A stretch of 64,000 nt of DNA, from positions 598,360 through 662,359 of the forward strand of contig CAJNDS010001491.1 of assembly GCA_905221605.1 (NCBI GenBank), in the 5' to 3' direction. The DNA comes from Symbiodinium natans. Taxonomy: Eukaryota > Sar > Dinophyceae > Suessiales > Symbiodiniaceae. A program made the translations under genes and the position numbers. Under the pieces are notes generated by a model. That model saw only the letters and a program-made list of their open reading frames with translations, did no database searches and had not been told where the DNA came from. This document shows, in pieces, positions 31,160-41,104 of this stretch; the first letter of the stretch is position 1, and the number at the start of each line of letters is the position of its first letter.

Positions 31160-31277
31160 TAAACCCCAAACCCCAAACCCCAAACCCCAAACCCCAAACC
31201 CCAAACCCCAAACCCCAAACCCAAAACCCAAAACCCTCAACCCTAAACCCTAAACCCTAAACCCTAAACCCTAAACC
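31160..31277 (-). repeat. CCCCAAA to CCCTAAA array
   Basis: About nine CCCCAAA units switch to CCCAAAA and then CCCTAAA units. It mirrors the TTTAGGG-to-TTTGGGG transition at 7978-8075. Confidence 0.92.
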
Positions 31278-31503
31278 CGAGTCAGCTGAAGGCAGTGGTG
31301 TGAAGACAAGGGGCAGCCGAATGAAGCGCGCCCAATCCAATTTCGGAAAACCAATACCCCAAAGGTCCATGTACCTCTGTTTAAGGTTTAAGGGTTTAAG
31401 GTTTAAGGTTTAGGGTTTAGGGTTATAGCCTTACTTGGGTCTAAAGCTACTAAATGGGAACCCCCTTTAATACGGCTCAAGTATAAACTATATACGACAC
31501 TGT

Positions 31504-31824
31504 TTACGGAAATTCTAGGGGTTTTCGTGAACACGAAGCAAAGTGGCAAAAGGGCCTGCTCATCCATCTTGTCATCGGTTTTTCTGGAGCTGCGTTTGCT
31601 TTTGGGAGCTTAAAGTCGCAGGAAGAAGCTTGCATTGAACTCACGAAAGGGACGATTGACGTTTCCAGCGTGTTTGATTTGGCCTGCAAAATTTCGGCCT
31701 CAGGCCTATTGGGTGGCACCGGATCTTGTTTAAGAGCATCTTTCCGGCTGTCTGAAGGGGCCAACCTGGTTTGGCTTGGGGGATGTAGAACCCTACACCC
31801 TAAAGACCAGACTTTCGAAAACAC
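31504..31824 (-). CDS. Uncharacterised ORF or exon
   Basis: The 106-codon minus-strand frame is non-repetitive. It contains RLAPSDSRKDALKQDPVPPN, EAEILQAKSNTLETSIVPFV and FKLPKANAAPEKPMTRWMSR. It looks protein-like but matches no family I know. It ends where a TTTAGGG array starts (31839-31875). Confidence 0.32.
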   Translation of the reverse strand: MFSKVWSLGCRVLHPPSQTRLAPSDSRKDALKQDPVPPNRPEAEILQAKSNTLETSIVPFVSSMQASSCDFKLPKANAAPEKPMTRWMSRPFCHFASCSRKPLEFP

Positions 31825-32436
31825 ATGGTTCGCGTTTAGGGTTTAGGGTTTAGGGTTTAGGGTTTAGGGTTTAGGGGTTCAAAATAAGCCCTAAACCCTT
31901 AAACCCTAATCCAAAGTGTTGGGTTTGTGGTGCAGGAGCGCTTCGCACAGTCTACCTCCCGCCATCTGGAGGATGTGGAACTGGCCTATGAGCCTCGGCC
32001 CAGAACATGGTTGGGAATTTATCTAGTAAGGTGTTAAGGCTAGGGTTAATGCGGTTGGGTGAAGAGGGCAAACAGGGTTTATCCGCTTTCTGGGGCTTAG
32101 GATTAGGGTTGTCGGAAGAGCTGCTGTAAGCCATTCCCTGTGCATGGTGTGTGCAGGAGCAGTGGGCGTGCATCGTTGCCTTCGCGTGCCAGGCTTCGCG
32201 CTGGACCGGTTTGGTTTACATCCACATCCTAACATTCTCGTTCCTGCACATGTGCCCAGTTTTGGTAGCGCTACTAGATAACCAGGAAAGTAGCAGGGGC
32301 TGGCTGCTGCCACATTTCTTTGCCAGCCTCACGTACTGCGGCCTCGCAGCGTGCGTGCTGCAACGAGCGGCCGCTGTGAGTTCGCAACGACACCATGCAG
32401 TGGCGTGCACAAACAGCTATCAGTGGGCTTCTTGCT

Positions 32437-32534
32437 AGGCCAGTGGTACCCTTTTTCTCTTTTTTGGGGTTCAATAAGATAACCAGCCCCCCAAAAAATG
32501 CCCTTACTATGATGTGGTTACTGGGTTATCAAGG
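32437..32534 (+). mobile_element. Introner/MITE-like element, related to 29418
   Basis: The left end TAGGCCAGTGGTACCC resembles the left end at 29418, and the right end GGTTACTGGGTTA resembles its right end. The inner parts share a run of T followed by GGGG and CCCCCCAAAAAA. The inverted ends are imperfect. Confidence 0.4.
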
Positions 32535-32617
32535 CTTTGGGGCCCACTCGACGCTGGGATCACCACGTCCTTGTGAGCTTCATGGAGCGGAGTGACTTGG
32601 GCATTGCCGTCTGTGGC

Positions 32618-32886
32618 GTTCACCTGACGACATCTCTGTTGCTGAAGTCCGCGTCCATCTTTGCCACTTGGCCGGCATCCTAAGTTCCAAGCTGCCCTGG
32701 CTCTGCAGGGTATCTGAGCTCGCAGCAGTCGCAGAAAGGGTTACCAAATTAAGTCCACAGCAGGTAGTAAGAGTAGTAAGAGCAATCTTCGAAGCAATCG
32801 TACCGTCAGGAACAATATCAGTCGCCCTAAGACGAAACATAGTCAAGGGTTCGGGGCTTGGGTTCAGAAGGGCCTGCAGTGTGTGA
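32618..32886 (+). CDS. Possible host exon, helical
   Basis: The plus strand reads SPDDISVAEVRVHLCHLAGI, continuing LSSKLPWLCRVSELAAVAER and VTKLSPQQVVRVVRAIFEAI. L-S-P-Q-Q-V-V-R-V-V-R-A-I-F-E suggests a helical repeat. The minus strand is also open. Confidence 0.33.
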
Positions 32887-32954
32887 TGGGTCTCGAAGGC
32901 CAACTTCTGGAAGGAGACACGTGAGCTGTCTACACCCGAGTAGCCTAATCCGCG

Positions 32955-33053
32955 CCTAAGCCCTAAACCCTAAACCCTAAACCCTAAACCCTAAACCCTA
33001 AACCCTAAACCCTAAACCCTTAACCCTAAACCCTAAACCCTAAATCTCAACCC
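32955..33053 (-). repeat. Interstitial CCCTAAA array
   Basis: Near-perfect units preceded by a CCTAAGCCC variant and decaying at the right end. Confidence 0.93.
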
Positions 33054-33112
33054 TAAAACTCTAAAACCCTGAAGCCTGGTTGAGGAATGCCCAGGTTTCT
33101 TTGCGTATCCAG

Positions 33113-33273
33113 GGTTTCGCGTCAAAACGTCTCCAGACGTTGAGAGGTCCAAAATCCACGCCAAGGTGACAGCTGCATCTTTCGTTGTGGCCCGGCTCAT
33201 GAGTCTGCCTGATGTTCAGAAGTCAGAGCTTTCCGAGCAATGGGATCGCTTTATGGATGTTTTCGGGATGTAG
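33113..33273 (+). CDS. Host terminal exon, unknown protein
   Basis: After an acceptor TATCCAG the plus strand reads FRVKTSPDVERSKIHAKVTA, continuing ASFVVARLMSLPDVQKSELS and EQWDRFMDVFGM to a TAG stop at 33271. It is one of the most protein-like non-repeat islands in the host DNA. The family is not recognised; the alternating helices suggest an alpha-helical fold. Confidence 0.5.
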
Positions 33274-33399
33274 ACTCTGTGTTTAGGGTTGAGTTTAGGG
33301 CTCTGGGTATCTAAACCCTAAACCCTAAACCCTAGTGTTCGTAGGAGTGTTGGGTCGGTGGTTGGTGGCAGCAGATGGCAGCGCCAATCGAAGCATCCA

Positions 33400-33545
33400 C
33401 GGCTCGAACCGAAGGACCTCCTGCACGCAGAAGTGCCATATTTTGTCACGTTCTGTTTCTGTGGGATGTCCCAGAGCGTTCTGGAGAAAGCTCGTCTTGG
33501 ATTGCAAAGCCGTGCTCGTCGCAAACTTGAGATAAGAGCAGCCCT
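33400..33545 (+). CDS. Possible host exon, unknown protein
   Basis: The plus strand reads RLEPKDLLHAEVPYFVTFCF, continuing CGMSQSVLEKARLGLQSRAR and RKLEIRAALRKG. The minus strand is open too, so strand and frame remain uncertain. Confidence 0.3.
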
Positions 33546-33556
33546 AAGAAAGGGAT

Positions 33557-33660
33557 CGGAAGAATTACTAATAGTATTCCCTTATGCTCCCTTTGTAACT
33601 ATACGATAATTACCCCCCCCCAAAACCCCATTCTCATGATTTAGGCCCCTATATTCATCG
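33557..33660 (+). repeat. Dispersed repeat, copy B
   Basis: It runs from GGAAGAATTACTAATAGTAT through CCCAAAACCCCATTCTCATG to GGCCCCTATATT, aligning along its length with 29872-29975. Confidence 0.65.
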
Positions 33661-34349
33661 CATCAGACACCCTTCAAGTGCAGAGCCCTCGAATTTTTAA
33701 GTCCGGGGCCGGACGCCTGCACCCTAAACTTCTCGACCCGACTAACCCCCGATCTTTTTGCCGGATACGGATACGAGGTTAGTCCCGGAGATGTTGGGTT
33801 TTGAGGGCAGGCGCTCCTCACCAAGTGCAGGAAGAAAGTGCCTTGGTCGACAATTCGCGGAGCGTGGGCATTAGCGTGAATACACTCCCCCGGGTTGCTG
33901 TTGAGGACAAGGCTTCAGGGTTCAGAGTTCAGGGTTCAGGGTTTAGGGTTTTGGGGTTTGGGTTTTGGGTGGAAACCACGGGTTTTCACAATGAAACCTC
34001 ATTACTTGTGGCTTAGTTTACAACACCAACCCCATTGTTGACGTCAGCGCCCACAGACTTCACATAAGAGCAGTCTGTGGTTGCTCTGGGACCTCGCACA
34101 CGGTTGCTGGCCAGACCTTGTCTCACGTGCAGGTCTGGCCTTGCACTCAATATATTCTATTTAGCATCCAAGCCCTGGCGAATCATATGCAAGGCACCAT
34201 TGCTAGGGGCCTCGTGTTGATATCAGAAGTTGAATGGAACATAGATCGACTCAACCAGCCCCAGATAGACCATCCCCGGAACCCAGGCCTCCGATGCAAG
34301 GGAAGTGGTGCCTGGTGTCACACAACACAAGCCGGCCTCAGTGGGCCGG

Positions 34350-35050
34350 CTTCTCTCACGTGCTGAAAGTACGAGAGAGAGAGAAACGTCAGCAAAATGC
34401 TGTCGCCCGCCCACCCCCTCTTCTTCCGGGTCACGTTTAGGCTTACAAGGGCTCAGTTTTTGGGGATACAGCTGCGCCGCTGATACAGGTGGGGTTGGGT
34501 GGGGAGGGCTCGCCTGGACATTCAGGCAGCACGATAGCAGGCATACGGCTCCTTGGAAGGGTTCGCAATTCGTTGTCCGACCCTTTCCTCGGGGATGTCA
34601 CATTGGTTTCGACATTTAACATGTGCTTCGGACTCTTCAGGCCCGTGGAACACGGCTTGCTGTTGCCGTCAAGCACAAAGATGGTAAACCCTGAACCCGA
34701 AACCCAAAACCCTAGGACTCAGGTGTTGCCCTCTCATAGCTTGCGTGCTATACGGTGGCAGGGTCCAAGTGAAGCTCCGTCTTCGGATCGAGGACACTGG
34801 TGGCCGCACCACTGTCACTGGTGTCTGCGCCGGCATCTCTCGTGTGATGAATAGGTCAAGAAGGAAGCGTCAGCGAAATGCTGTCGCCAATGCCCCCCCA
34901 CTGCCTCGGTAAGGGCAGAACAATGCAGAGCAGGGCTCCTTTGGAGGTGTTTTTGAGGCGGCATTTAGACATTTAACATTTTTGCTTCGGACAACTCAGG
35001 CCTGTGGCACACGGCTTGCTGTTGTCGTCAAGCATGAACACGGCACGAGC
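34350..35050 (+). repeat. Local duplication, ~360-480 bp offset
   Basis: Two blocks are repeated in the same order. CGTCAGCAAAATGCTGTCGC near 34388 recurs as CGTCAGCGAAATGCTGTCGC near 34868. GACATTTAACATGTGCTTCG near 34610 recurs near 34970, followed in both by CAGGCC(C/T)GTGG and CACGGCTTGCTGTTG. The copies differ by substitutions and indels. Confidence 0.65.
34489..34683 (+). CDS. Possible host exon, unknown protein
   Basis: The plus strand reads GGEGSPGHSGSTIAGIRLLG, continuing RVRNSLSDPFLGDVTLVSTF and NMCFGLFRPVEHGLLLPSST, with a possible donor at GATG|GTAAAC. Part of it is duplicated 360 bp downstream. The minus strand is open as well. Confidence 0.33.
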
Positions 35051-36020
35051 TCTGGCGAACAAGTCAGCATAAGTCTTGGGCAAGCGCAAATGCCCCAAGT
35101 AAATCCTCAAATGCTGTCGTTAATGTGGGAGCCTCTCAACTCAATCACAGTCGCTGCAGCCCTGCGTGCGACTTCGGCATCCAGCATTCCCCCCCTCCCC
35201 TCCCGCCCCTCCCTCCCCCCCCGACGTTAACCACACCCTGAACGCTCAACTTGACCGCGAGGGCTGAGCGTTGGTGGGGTGCCGCTGGGCTGTTCAGCCG
35301 CGCAGGGTTGACATCTCTGAGGTCCAGGGTTCAGGGTTCAGGGTTGACGGTATTTGGGGTATGAGAAATGTTTGATACTGTTCCGACTCTTGCACATGGG
35401 CGGGTCGGGCAATGCTTGTTTCGTGCTTCCGCTGTGTTTTTGGTCTTTGATCCCGTTTGCTGAAGCTCTCAGAATTACTGGTAGCTTCTACATAGCTTGA
35501 ACACGAATCCGTAATTGAGGTTGCTCTAGATCAGGGACCCCCGAAATCCGAAACCCCAAGCCCTAACCCCAAACCCTTGGGTACCTTCAACTACAAGGAC
35601 TATGTGATGGCGCAGAGACCGCAAACATGGGCTCAGAATTCTCAGCTGCCTCCCAAACCCCAAAGCAGAACCGCCGACTCCTCAGCTTGGCCTCTACCCG
35701 CAAACCCTGGTCAAAACCCTCACCCCTAGAACTTGAACCCCAAAAAACCCTAGACCCTAAAGCTTGAACCCTAAGCCCTAAAGCCTACATCCTAAAGCTT
35801 GAACTCCAAAACCCTAAAGTTTTTTTTTAATCTGGTGATGTAGGCTGCCGGAAAGCCTAGTGCCGCACGCCTCTTCCATTTCGACCGCTGCCATGAGCAT
35901 ACGGATGCTGCAAGAAAGTGCTGGAGCATCATCGGAACTCGCCAGCTACATCTGCTATCTCGAAGAATTAACCCTCGACATCTGGTACTGGAATGCCATC
36001 ATTAGAGTTATAAGCCTCCA
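35051..36020. other. No supported gene
   Basis: Mixed unique and CCCTAAA-like sequence. A 46-codon plus-strand stretch near 35890-36030 (MSIRMLQESAGASSELASYI, continuing) is open but has no recognisable domain. Confidence 0.4.
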
Positions 36021-36025
36021 AGAAT

Positions 36026-36135
36026 GCCCTAAACCCTAAACCCCAAACCCCAAACCCTAAACCCTAAGCCCCAAACCCTCAACCCTAAACCCTAAACCCT
36101 AAACCCTAAACCCTAAACCCTAAACCCTAAACCCT
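36026..36135 (-). repeat. Interstitial CCCTAAA array
   Basis: CCCCAAA-type units pass into perfect CCCTAAA units. Confidence 0.93.
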
Positions 36136-36159
36136 AGAAGCCCTAAACCCGAAACGCCC

Positions 36160-36245
36160 ATGGCGGCGCCCTCGGCCCGGGATTTCCTGGTCCGCGCGGA
36201 GCGTGTCCTGGGCCCAGAGCGCCCTGGGATCCTGCAAAGCCTGAG
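36160..36245 (+). CDS. Possible first exon, unknown protein
   Basis: ATG at 36160 opens MAAPSARDFLVRAERVLGPE followed by RPGILQSLR, with a donor GAG|GTGCGG. The GC-rich codon use contrasts with the CCCTAAA array just upstream. The family is not recognised. Confidence 0.4.
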
Positions 36246-36294
36246 GTGCGGGTCCAGCTGAGGGTCTGTAGGGGTTAGGGTATTTTGTAGGGTT

Positions 36295-36342
36295 TAGGGT
36301 TTAGGGTTTAGGGTTTAGGGTTTAGGGTTTAGGGCTTAGGGG
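36295..36342 (+). repeat. TTTAGGG array
   Basis: Six TTTAGGG units in the orientation opposite to 36026-36135. Confidence 0.9.
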
Positions 36343-37050
36343 TTGGGGATACTTAAGAAAACACTCTAGTTTTTGGGTACTAGAATTCCCAAGAAACAGC
36401 TTTATGACTGGGTCCATTTGAGCGTCTGTAGGGTTTAGGGTCTGAGCGTATATGGGGATTTCCCCGAATCGGGGTTGTACGCTTTTGGAGGAGTGTTTCT
36501 GTTCGGGCTTCAGTTTCTTTTTCCAAAGGCCTTTCATGGACATCTGCAGCGACTGGGAAATCGGTTCGTTGTTAAGTCTGCAGCAATCTGCCCGATGCTC
36601 GACTTACGGGGCTTCTGCTGTCCAGGAGATTTCGGGCTTACTGTGTGGATTGAGGGTTTCACGTGAAGGGGTGCAGTTGTGCTTGGCGTTGCATCATGCA
36701 GAAGCCACAGCCCTGGAGGGCCAACGGCAACTTGCTGGCCAGGGTTTCCGACGATCTGCACCACAGCTTGCAAAAGTTTAGAGCTCGTGCAGCTCACAGG
36801 TGTTTGAGTTTGAGTTTGACCCAAACCTGAACCCTAACCCCGAAACCCTAAACCTTAAACCCTAAACCCTAAACCCTAAACCCTAACCCCGAAACCCTAA
36901 ACCTTAAACCCGAGACCCGAAGCCCGAAACCATGAACCCAAAGCCGCTGCAAGTGCTGAGACGTCTCAAACCCCAAGCAGTGGGTTCGGAGTCTAAGGCC
37001 TGAGGTTCTAAGGCTGCGTGTGATCTAGGGCCTTCGAAATTGGCCGTATT
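36343..37050. other. No supported gene
   Basis: Overlapping open frames at 36452-36824 occur on both strands with no domain. CCCTAAA-like text fills 36820-36920. Confidence 0.4.
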
Positions 37051-37146
37051 TTAAGGGGTGTGGTTTGGGGTCTTTTTGGTCTTAGCTTCGGTGTTGTGAA
37101 CTTTGGGAGCTTCTTGGTCCGGCTTGCGCTTCTTTTCGGACTTCAT
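37051..37146 (-). CDS. Short lysine-rich ORF, possible NLS-bearing first exon
   Basis: The minus strand reads MKSEKKRKPDQEAPKVHNTE followed by AKTKKTPNHTP and a TAA stop, 31 codons. KKRKPD resembles a monopartite nuclear localisation signal. It could be a complete micro-ORF or the start of a larger host gene spliced before the stop. Confidence 0.35.
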   Translation of the reverse strand: MKSEKKRKPDQEAPKVHNTEAKTKKTPNHTP

Positions 37147-37865
37147 GGTCCTACACCTCTACATGGAATGCAGATGGCCCGAGGCAGCTAAGCCTTCCAC
37201 AAACTCCACATCTTGACGTTAAAAGAATCCCGAGCTGTACACCTTTCAGCTCACCTGACCACCAGCAGTTGCCACCAGAGGAGAGCTGATCGCGAGATTG
37301 TCACGGCTGCGGTTGAGCAGCGTCTTGGCTGCTGACTCGGCAAGGTTGAGGAGGTCCCCTATAGTACACCGCAAAATGTTACAGGGGTCCCCTGATACAC
37401 CCCAAAATACACCTCAAGAAGGGCACTCCCAGTTTTTGCAAACCCCCGTGTCGAGGTTTTAGGTTTGCACAAGCGCGTGCAGATGCTTTTTAAAGGCACG
37501 TGAAGCAGACTGTTGTGGCGGCTGTGTCATGTGGCAGCTTGGCTTAGTGCTTCCTTGAGTATACGCTGTCCTCACAAGAAGCATGTACCTCAACAACTTT
37601 CGTACAGTTTTTCAGAGCTTTATCGGTACTGAAACTTACACCTCTATGCAACTTTGGATTTCGGGCTGGCTTAAGAAGCCTCAGCCTTTTTGTGACTTAG
37701 GATACTTAGGGTTAAGGGGTGTTGTGTTCCTTGTTGTTAGGCCTTTCCGTCTGTGTCGGGTCCATGTTGGCCTGTTCTTGGGGCTCGGCGCAAGGAAGTT
37801 GCCGTTAAGCCGTTAAGCTTCGCGACGCGGAGCTATTTTCTCTATACATTTTTCCAGAACAGTAC
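37147..37865. other. No supported gene
   Basis: Unique sequence with a duplicated phrase (CCCCTATAGTACACCGCAAA at ~37356 and CCCCTGATACACCCCAAAAT at ~37388). An open frame at 37583-37816 shows no domain. Confidence 0.4.
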
Positions 37866-38010
37866 CCGATGTGACCCTAAATTGGTGGCTCTCCAGGTGT
37901 GGCACAGCGGTGGCCTATGCAGATATCGCCCTGCGTAAGGATCGAGAGCTGGCCCTGACGGCCGTGCGGCAGCCTCTTGGGCTTTGCGTGGAGGGCGCTG
38001 GGTTTGAGGG
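37866..38010 (+). CDS. DUF4116-like repeat exon, frameshifted
   Basis: The plus strand reads RCDPKLVALQ and, after a shift of frame near 37896, GTAVAYADIALRKDRELALT followed by AVRQPLGLC. The pattern LRKDRELALTAVRQ is a typical DUF4116 unit (a short alpha-helical repeat of unknown function found in many protists), and LVALQ is the end of the preceding unit. Both parts fit one repeat protein only if a one-base frameshift or very short intron lies between them. It is the first of several such exons flanking the integrated element. Confidence 0.5.
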
Positions 38011-38203
38011 TTCAGGGCTTCGGGGTGTTGGGGCTCTTTTGGCTTTAGGGTGCTCTTTCTTCTTATGCAGGCTGTGTCTTTCTTGAGGTATGGCCACTAA
38101 ATCACCTTCAAACCCCCGAAGCCTGCAAACGGACTCTGAAACCCCTAAGCGCAAATCTTTGGGTTTAGCATTTAGGGTTTAGGGTTTAGGGAAATCCAAG
38201 GAC

Positions 38204-38303
38204 GGGCTATGCCCTGGAAGTCTTGCACCCTTTGCTCCGGGAAGACGAGGAGCTGGTGCTCGCCGCGGTGGCCGAAAACGGATGCCTGTCGCATGGTGGT
38301 TAA
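38204..38303 (+). CDS. DUF4116-like repeat exon
   Basis: The plus strand reads GYALEVLHPLLREDEELVLA followed by AVAENGCLSHGG and a TAA stop. L-R-E-D-E-E-L-V-L-A-A-V-A-E-N-G is an excellent match to the DUF4116 unit. The stop may lie in the following intron, since telomere-like text starts at once. Confidence 0.6.
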
Positions 38304-38690
38304 GGGTTTGGGGTTAAGGGTTTGGGGTTTAGGGTTTAGGGCTTAGGCTGAAAGAATCCCAGAACCCTCTGACCCTCTGACCCTGTAACCCGAAAGCCCT
38401 ATAAGGGTTTTTTCCTTATATCCACCCCGCATAGAACACTTTAAGGGACTAGATATTAGGGAATACCCTTCATCCCCCTATAGAAGCCTTTCAGGCCTAC
38501 TTCTCAGATCAAGAACAAGAAGTAAGGCTTGAACTCTCAGTTAAAACCTTACACCCTGAACCAAAACCCTACTTGGAGCACCAAACACTGGTGCAAAGCC
38601 TGCAAGGTTAGGGTTCATGATCCTAGTGAATCGTTCACTTCTGACTATTGAGGGTGCAAGGTTAGTTTTTTTCCTTGCTGTTCATCCCAG

Positions 38691-38746
38691 GAAATGCGAT
38701 GCAGTTCGCCGCGCATGAGCTGTGTGAGGACAAGCCTCAACCCTAA
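38691..38746 (+). CDS. DUF4116-like repeat exon next to the insertion
   Basis: After an acceptor TCCCAG the plus strand reads NAMQFAAHELCEDKPQP to a stop. G/N-A-M-Q-F-A-A-H-E-L-C-E-D matches the DUF4116 pattern GxALxFAxxELxxD. It lies 194 bp upstream of the left target-site duplication. Confidence 0.5.
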
Positions 38747-38939
38747 ATTCGAACGAGCCCACGATGACACACGTGCTCGGCCATAGACATATTTTCTTCA
38801 ACATCATGCTGAAACCGTCGAACTCCTCCGGCATGTGAAGTACATGCACAGGTCAGACAGAACCGTGAAGCTCCAAAGCCCCCCGCGCCTCAAACCCTAA
38901 ATCGCTCCTGAAGCCCTAAAGCCTCTGACAGCCCAGAGT

Positions 38940-38944
38940 CCTGC
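38940..38944. repeat. Left target-site duplication CCTGC
   Basis: CCTGC directly precedes the left TIR and directly follows the right TIR (58489-58493). Polintons usually make 5-6-bp duplications on rve-integrase-mediated insertion. Confidence 0.88.
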
Positions 38945-39132
38945 AGTCAGGGAAGGCCTCGCCCAGTTTGGGTTATTACATCACCGTGAACATATATTGG
39001 CCATATAATCATAACTAGTAGCCCATTATCGTTAAAATACTCTATCTCATCCTATTTATCAGGTGATGTAACATCCGAAACTGGGCAAGGTTAGGTTGAT
39101 TCATTTTATGGGGCATAGTATGGGTAGTAGGG
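38945..39132 (+). repeat. Left terminal inverted repeat
   Basis: 188 bp starting AGTCAGGGAAGGCCTCGCCC and ending GGGTAGTAGGG. It pairs with 58301-58488; the only difference seen is G versus C in ATTATCGTTAAAAT. It contains an internal imperfect inverted repeat: GCCCAGTTTGGGTTATTACA at 38961 against the segment ending at 39086. Confidence 0.96.
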
Positions 39133-39352
39133 TGGGGCATTCAACGAGCCACAGCGGCGAGACATCGTCAAGGAAGGCGACTTCTGAGTCAGCTTCCAAA
39201 AGGTGCGCCTTGCCTGTCTTGCGGTCTGTGTCTTGCACTTGTCTGCTGGCTAATGCATTCGGCGGATGCTTCTTGCATTTCTGCACATCTTGCCCAGCAA
39301 TCTGGAAACCTGAAGCTTCTTGTGTCAAGTCTCGCACCAGTAAGTCATAGCC

Positions 39353-40248
39353 ATGAGCTCATTCCACTGCATTGGGTTGATGGGTCGTGTGGCAAGTTCA
39401 CATCATGCTCTCCGACGGTTGGGGCAGCCTCTTCGAGGCACATCGAAGTCAGCCTTCCACCAAGAAATGCCAATGACAGAAACACGCTTGGACGTGCTAT
39501 TCTTGTTAGATGGGCTACATCCCCCTTCTAACACTCGCTACTTGGCAGAAGTCAACCAGTTCTATGTCAGCAGGATTCACACTTTTGGGGGGAAGTGTTG
39601 GCAACTACGCACCTTGCAAAGCAGCAGCGGAGCGCACCACATTGTCCCCATCATCATCAACACGGGCGGCATCGCCTACAACAGGCCAATCTTCAACGAC
39701 AAGGTGCGCCAATTCTTCCTGCCCGAGTACATCAATCGCAAGGACATGACTCGTGATTGGAGGGGGCGCAGGACAACGGATGCTGTCCAGTTCCCGACAC
39801 CTCTGGGCGATGGCTTCTCCATCGCATCTGCAGAGTGGGACACTGCGCGTGAGAAGGACTGTTCCAGAAAGCACTCGTTCCTCGTAACCCATCCCATTTG
39901 CTGTTCGTGCAAGTTTGTGAAGCAGTGCCTAGTGCCGTGTGTTGGCAGGAGATTTACACGCGCGAGGAGGGCGTCATCTACAACCTGGTCGGGCACGAGC
40001 TGGCGCAGGTCATCGATGAGTGTAACGGGTTGGCCAGAAACCTCAAAGGTCTGGCCGACGAGGGCAAGTCTCAGTCCTTCATCCAAGAGTTCCGAGAGGA
40101 GGCGATCAAGCAAACAGCAAAGGGCTTCGCAGCGCAGGGCGCGACAGTGAGCGCCATTGAGCGCGAGGTGAGCTCCATGCTGATGGACGACATGATGCCG
40201 TGGGATGGAAGCGCCCTCCCAGTCCCAGACCATCTTTGGGTGAAGTAG
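39353..40248 (+). CDS. Host-like cargo gene with one intron, unknown protein
   Basis: Exon 1 is 39353-39883 (an alternative start lies at 39467, MPMTETRLDVLFLLDGLHPP). It contains HIVPIIINTGGIAYNRPIFN, DKVRQFFLPEYINRKDMTRD and GDGFSIASAEWDTAREKDC. A 65-bp intron (39884-39948, GTAACC...TTGGCAG) joins in phase to exon 2, EIYTREEGVIYNLVGHELAQ, continuing through GFAAQGATVSAIEREVSSML to a TAG at 40246. The product would be ~276 aa. Codon use is GC-rich like host exons and unlike the element's AT-rich genes. No family is recognised. Its position inside the left TIR makes it a candidate captured gene; a later insertion of host DNA into the element is the alternative. Confidence 0.55.
39884..39948 (+). 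other. Predicted 65-bp spliceosomal intron
   Basis: It begins GTAACCCATCCC and ends GTGTGTTGGCAG. Both flanking frames are open and protein-like and join in phase 0. Without splicing, the downstream text changes to an unlikely R/S-rich frame. The polymerase and capsid ORFs of the element show no introns. Confidence 0.5.
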
Positions 40249-40860
40249 CTTTCCATTCCAGTTCTGTGAAGAGAGATTCCAATCCCCTAACCTTGGGACT
40301 CCAATCCCCCGAATCCCCTAGTTTTAATTTGGAACTCCAATCCGCGAATCCCCAAACCTTAGGACTCCAATCCCCGAACCTTGGGACTTCTCTCTTCTTC
40401 GAAAGCGCCAGAGAGCACCAGTTGCCAGAATGCACAGAGGCACGGTGCATCGCAGACAGAACCGCCGACAGAGCACCCAATGCCACAAGCGCAGACGCAC
40501 GGTGCGCACAGAACCAAATCGCAAGATTCTCGGGCAAGAACAGGCGCTTGTTGCATCACCATTCTGAAGCCCAGCCTTTCAGCATTCAGCCTGAATGAGC
40601 CCTTAAGCCCTTAACTTGGCAGGTGATGGAGGAAGGCGAGTTCCGGCGTTTCCTTGTGCAAAGCCAAGGTCAGGGCTTAGGGGTCGAGGTTGATTTTTTT
40701 CGGCTTTCCCACTTCGGGAAAACACAGGCAATCCGACTGTTTACCAAGGGCTTGGCGATGTGCCTCAGAAGGTGTTGGCGTCTGGCAGTTTAGTTTGGGT
40801 TGCTAGGGCTTTGTCCCCTAAATCCCTATTAAAACCCTAAGGCGTTTGGCTCAAAAGTTT
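40249..40860. other. GC-rich host-like DNA inside the element, no gene seen
   Basis: Three copies of a unit like ACCTTGGGACTCCAATCCCC lie at ~40270-40395, bounded by GAAGAGAG and CTCTCTTC. The rest is host-like text with occasional CCCTAA words. The transition to AT-rich element DNA is near 40860. Confidence 0.55.
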
Positions 40861-41072
40861 TATAAACCAAGAAAACAATCAACAAACAAAATACGAAAAG
40901 TAGGGTACTGAAGGTTTAGGGGTATGAAAAGACTCAGAACACAAATAACATGAATATTTTCATAGTATTTGCATAGTATTTTTACTCTAGTGAACCAAAA
41001 AAGCTGTTTACAATCAAAAACAACATAAAGCATCTAAGGTACTGAAAATTTAGGGTTTGGAGAATACAAATA
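40861..41072. other. AT-rich subterminal spacer
   Basis: No gene is present. Two related phrases, AGGGTACTGAAGGTTTAGGG at ~40902 and AAGGTACTGAAAATTTAGGG at ~41036, form a direct repeat ~134 bp apart. Confidence 0.5.
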
Positions 41073-41104
41073 ACAAATAATATTAATGTTTTAATATTAT
41101 TTGT
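41073..41104 (-). terminator. Perfect hairpin at gene end
   Basis: ACAAATAATATTAA pairs perfectly with TTAATATTATTTGT across a TGTT loop. It lies immediately after the stop codon of the minus-strand gene at 41105-41974. In mimiviruses, transcript 3' ends map to such hairpins; the analogous role here is inferred. Confidence 0.65.

Noticed and set aside
39676-40233. 185-aa minus-strand ORF
   Set aside because: It is antisense to the better-supported spliced plus-strand gene at 39353-40248, whose two exons join in phase at canonical splice sites.
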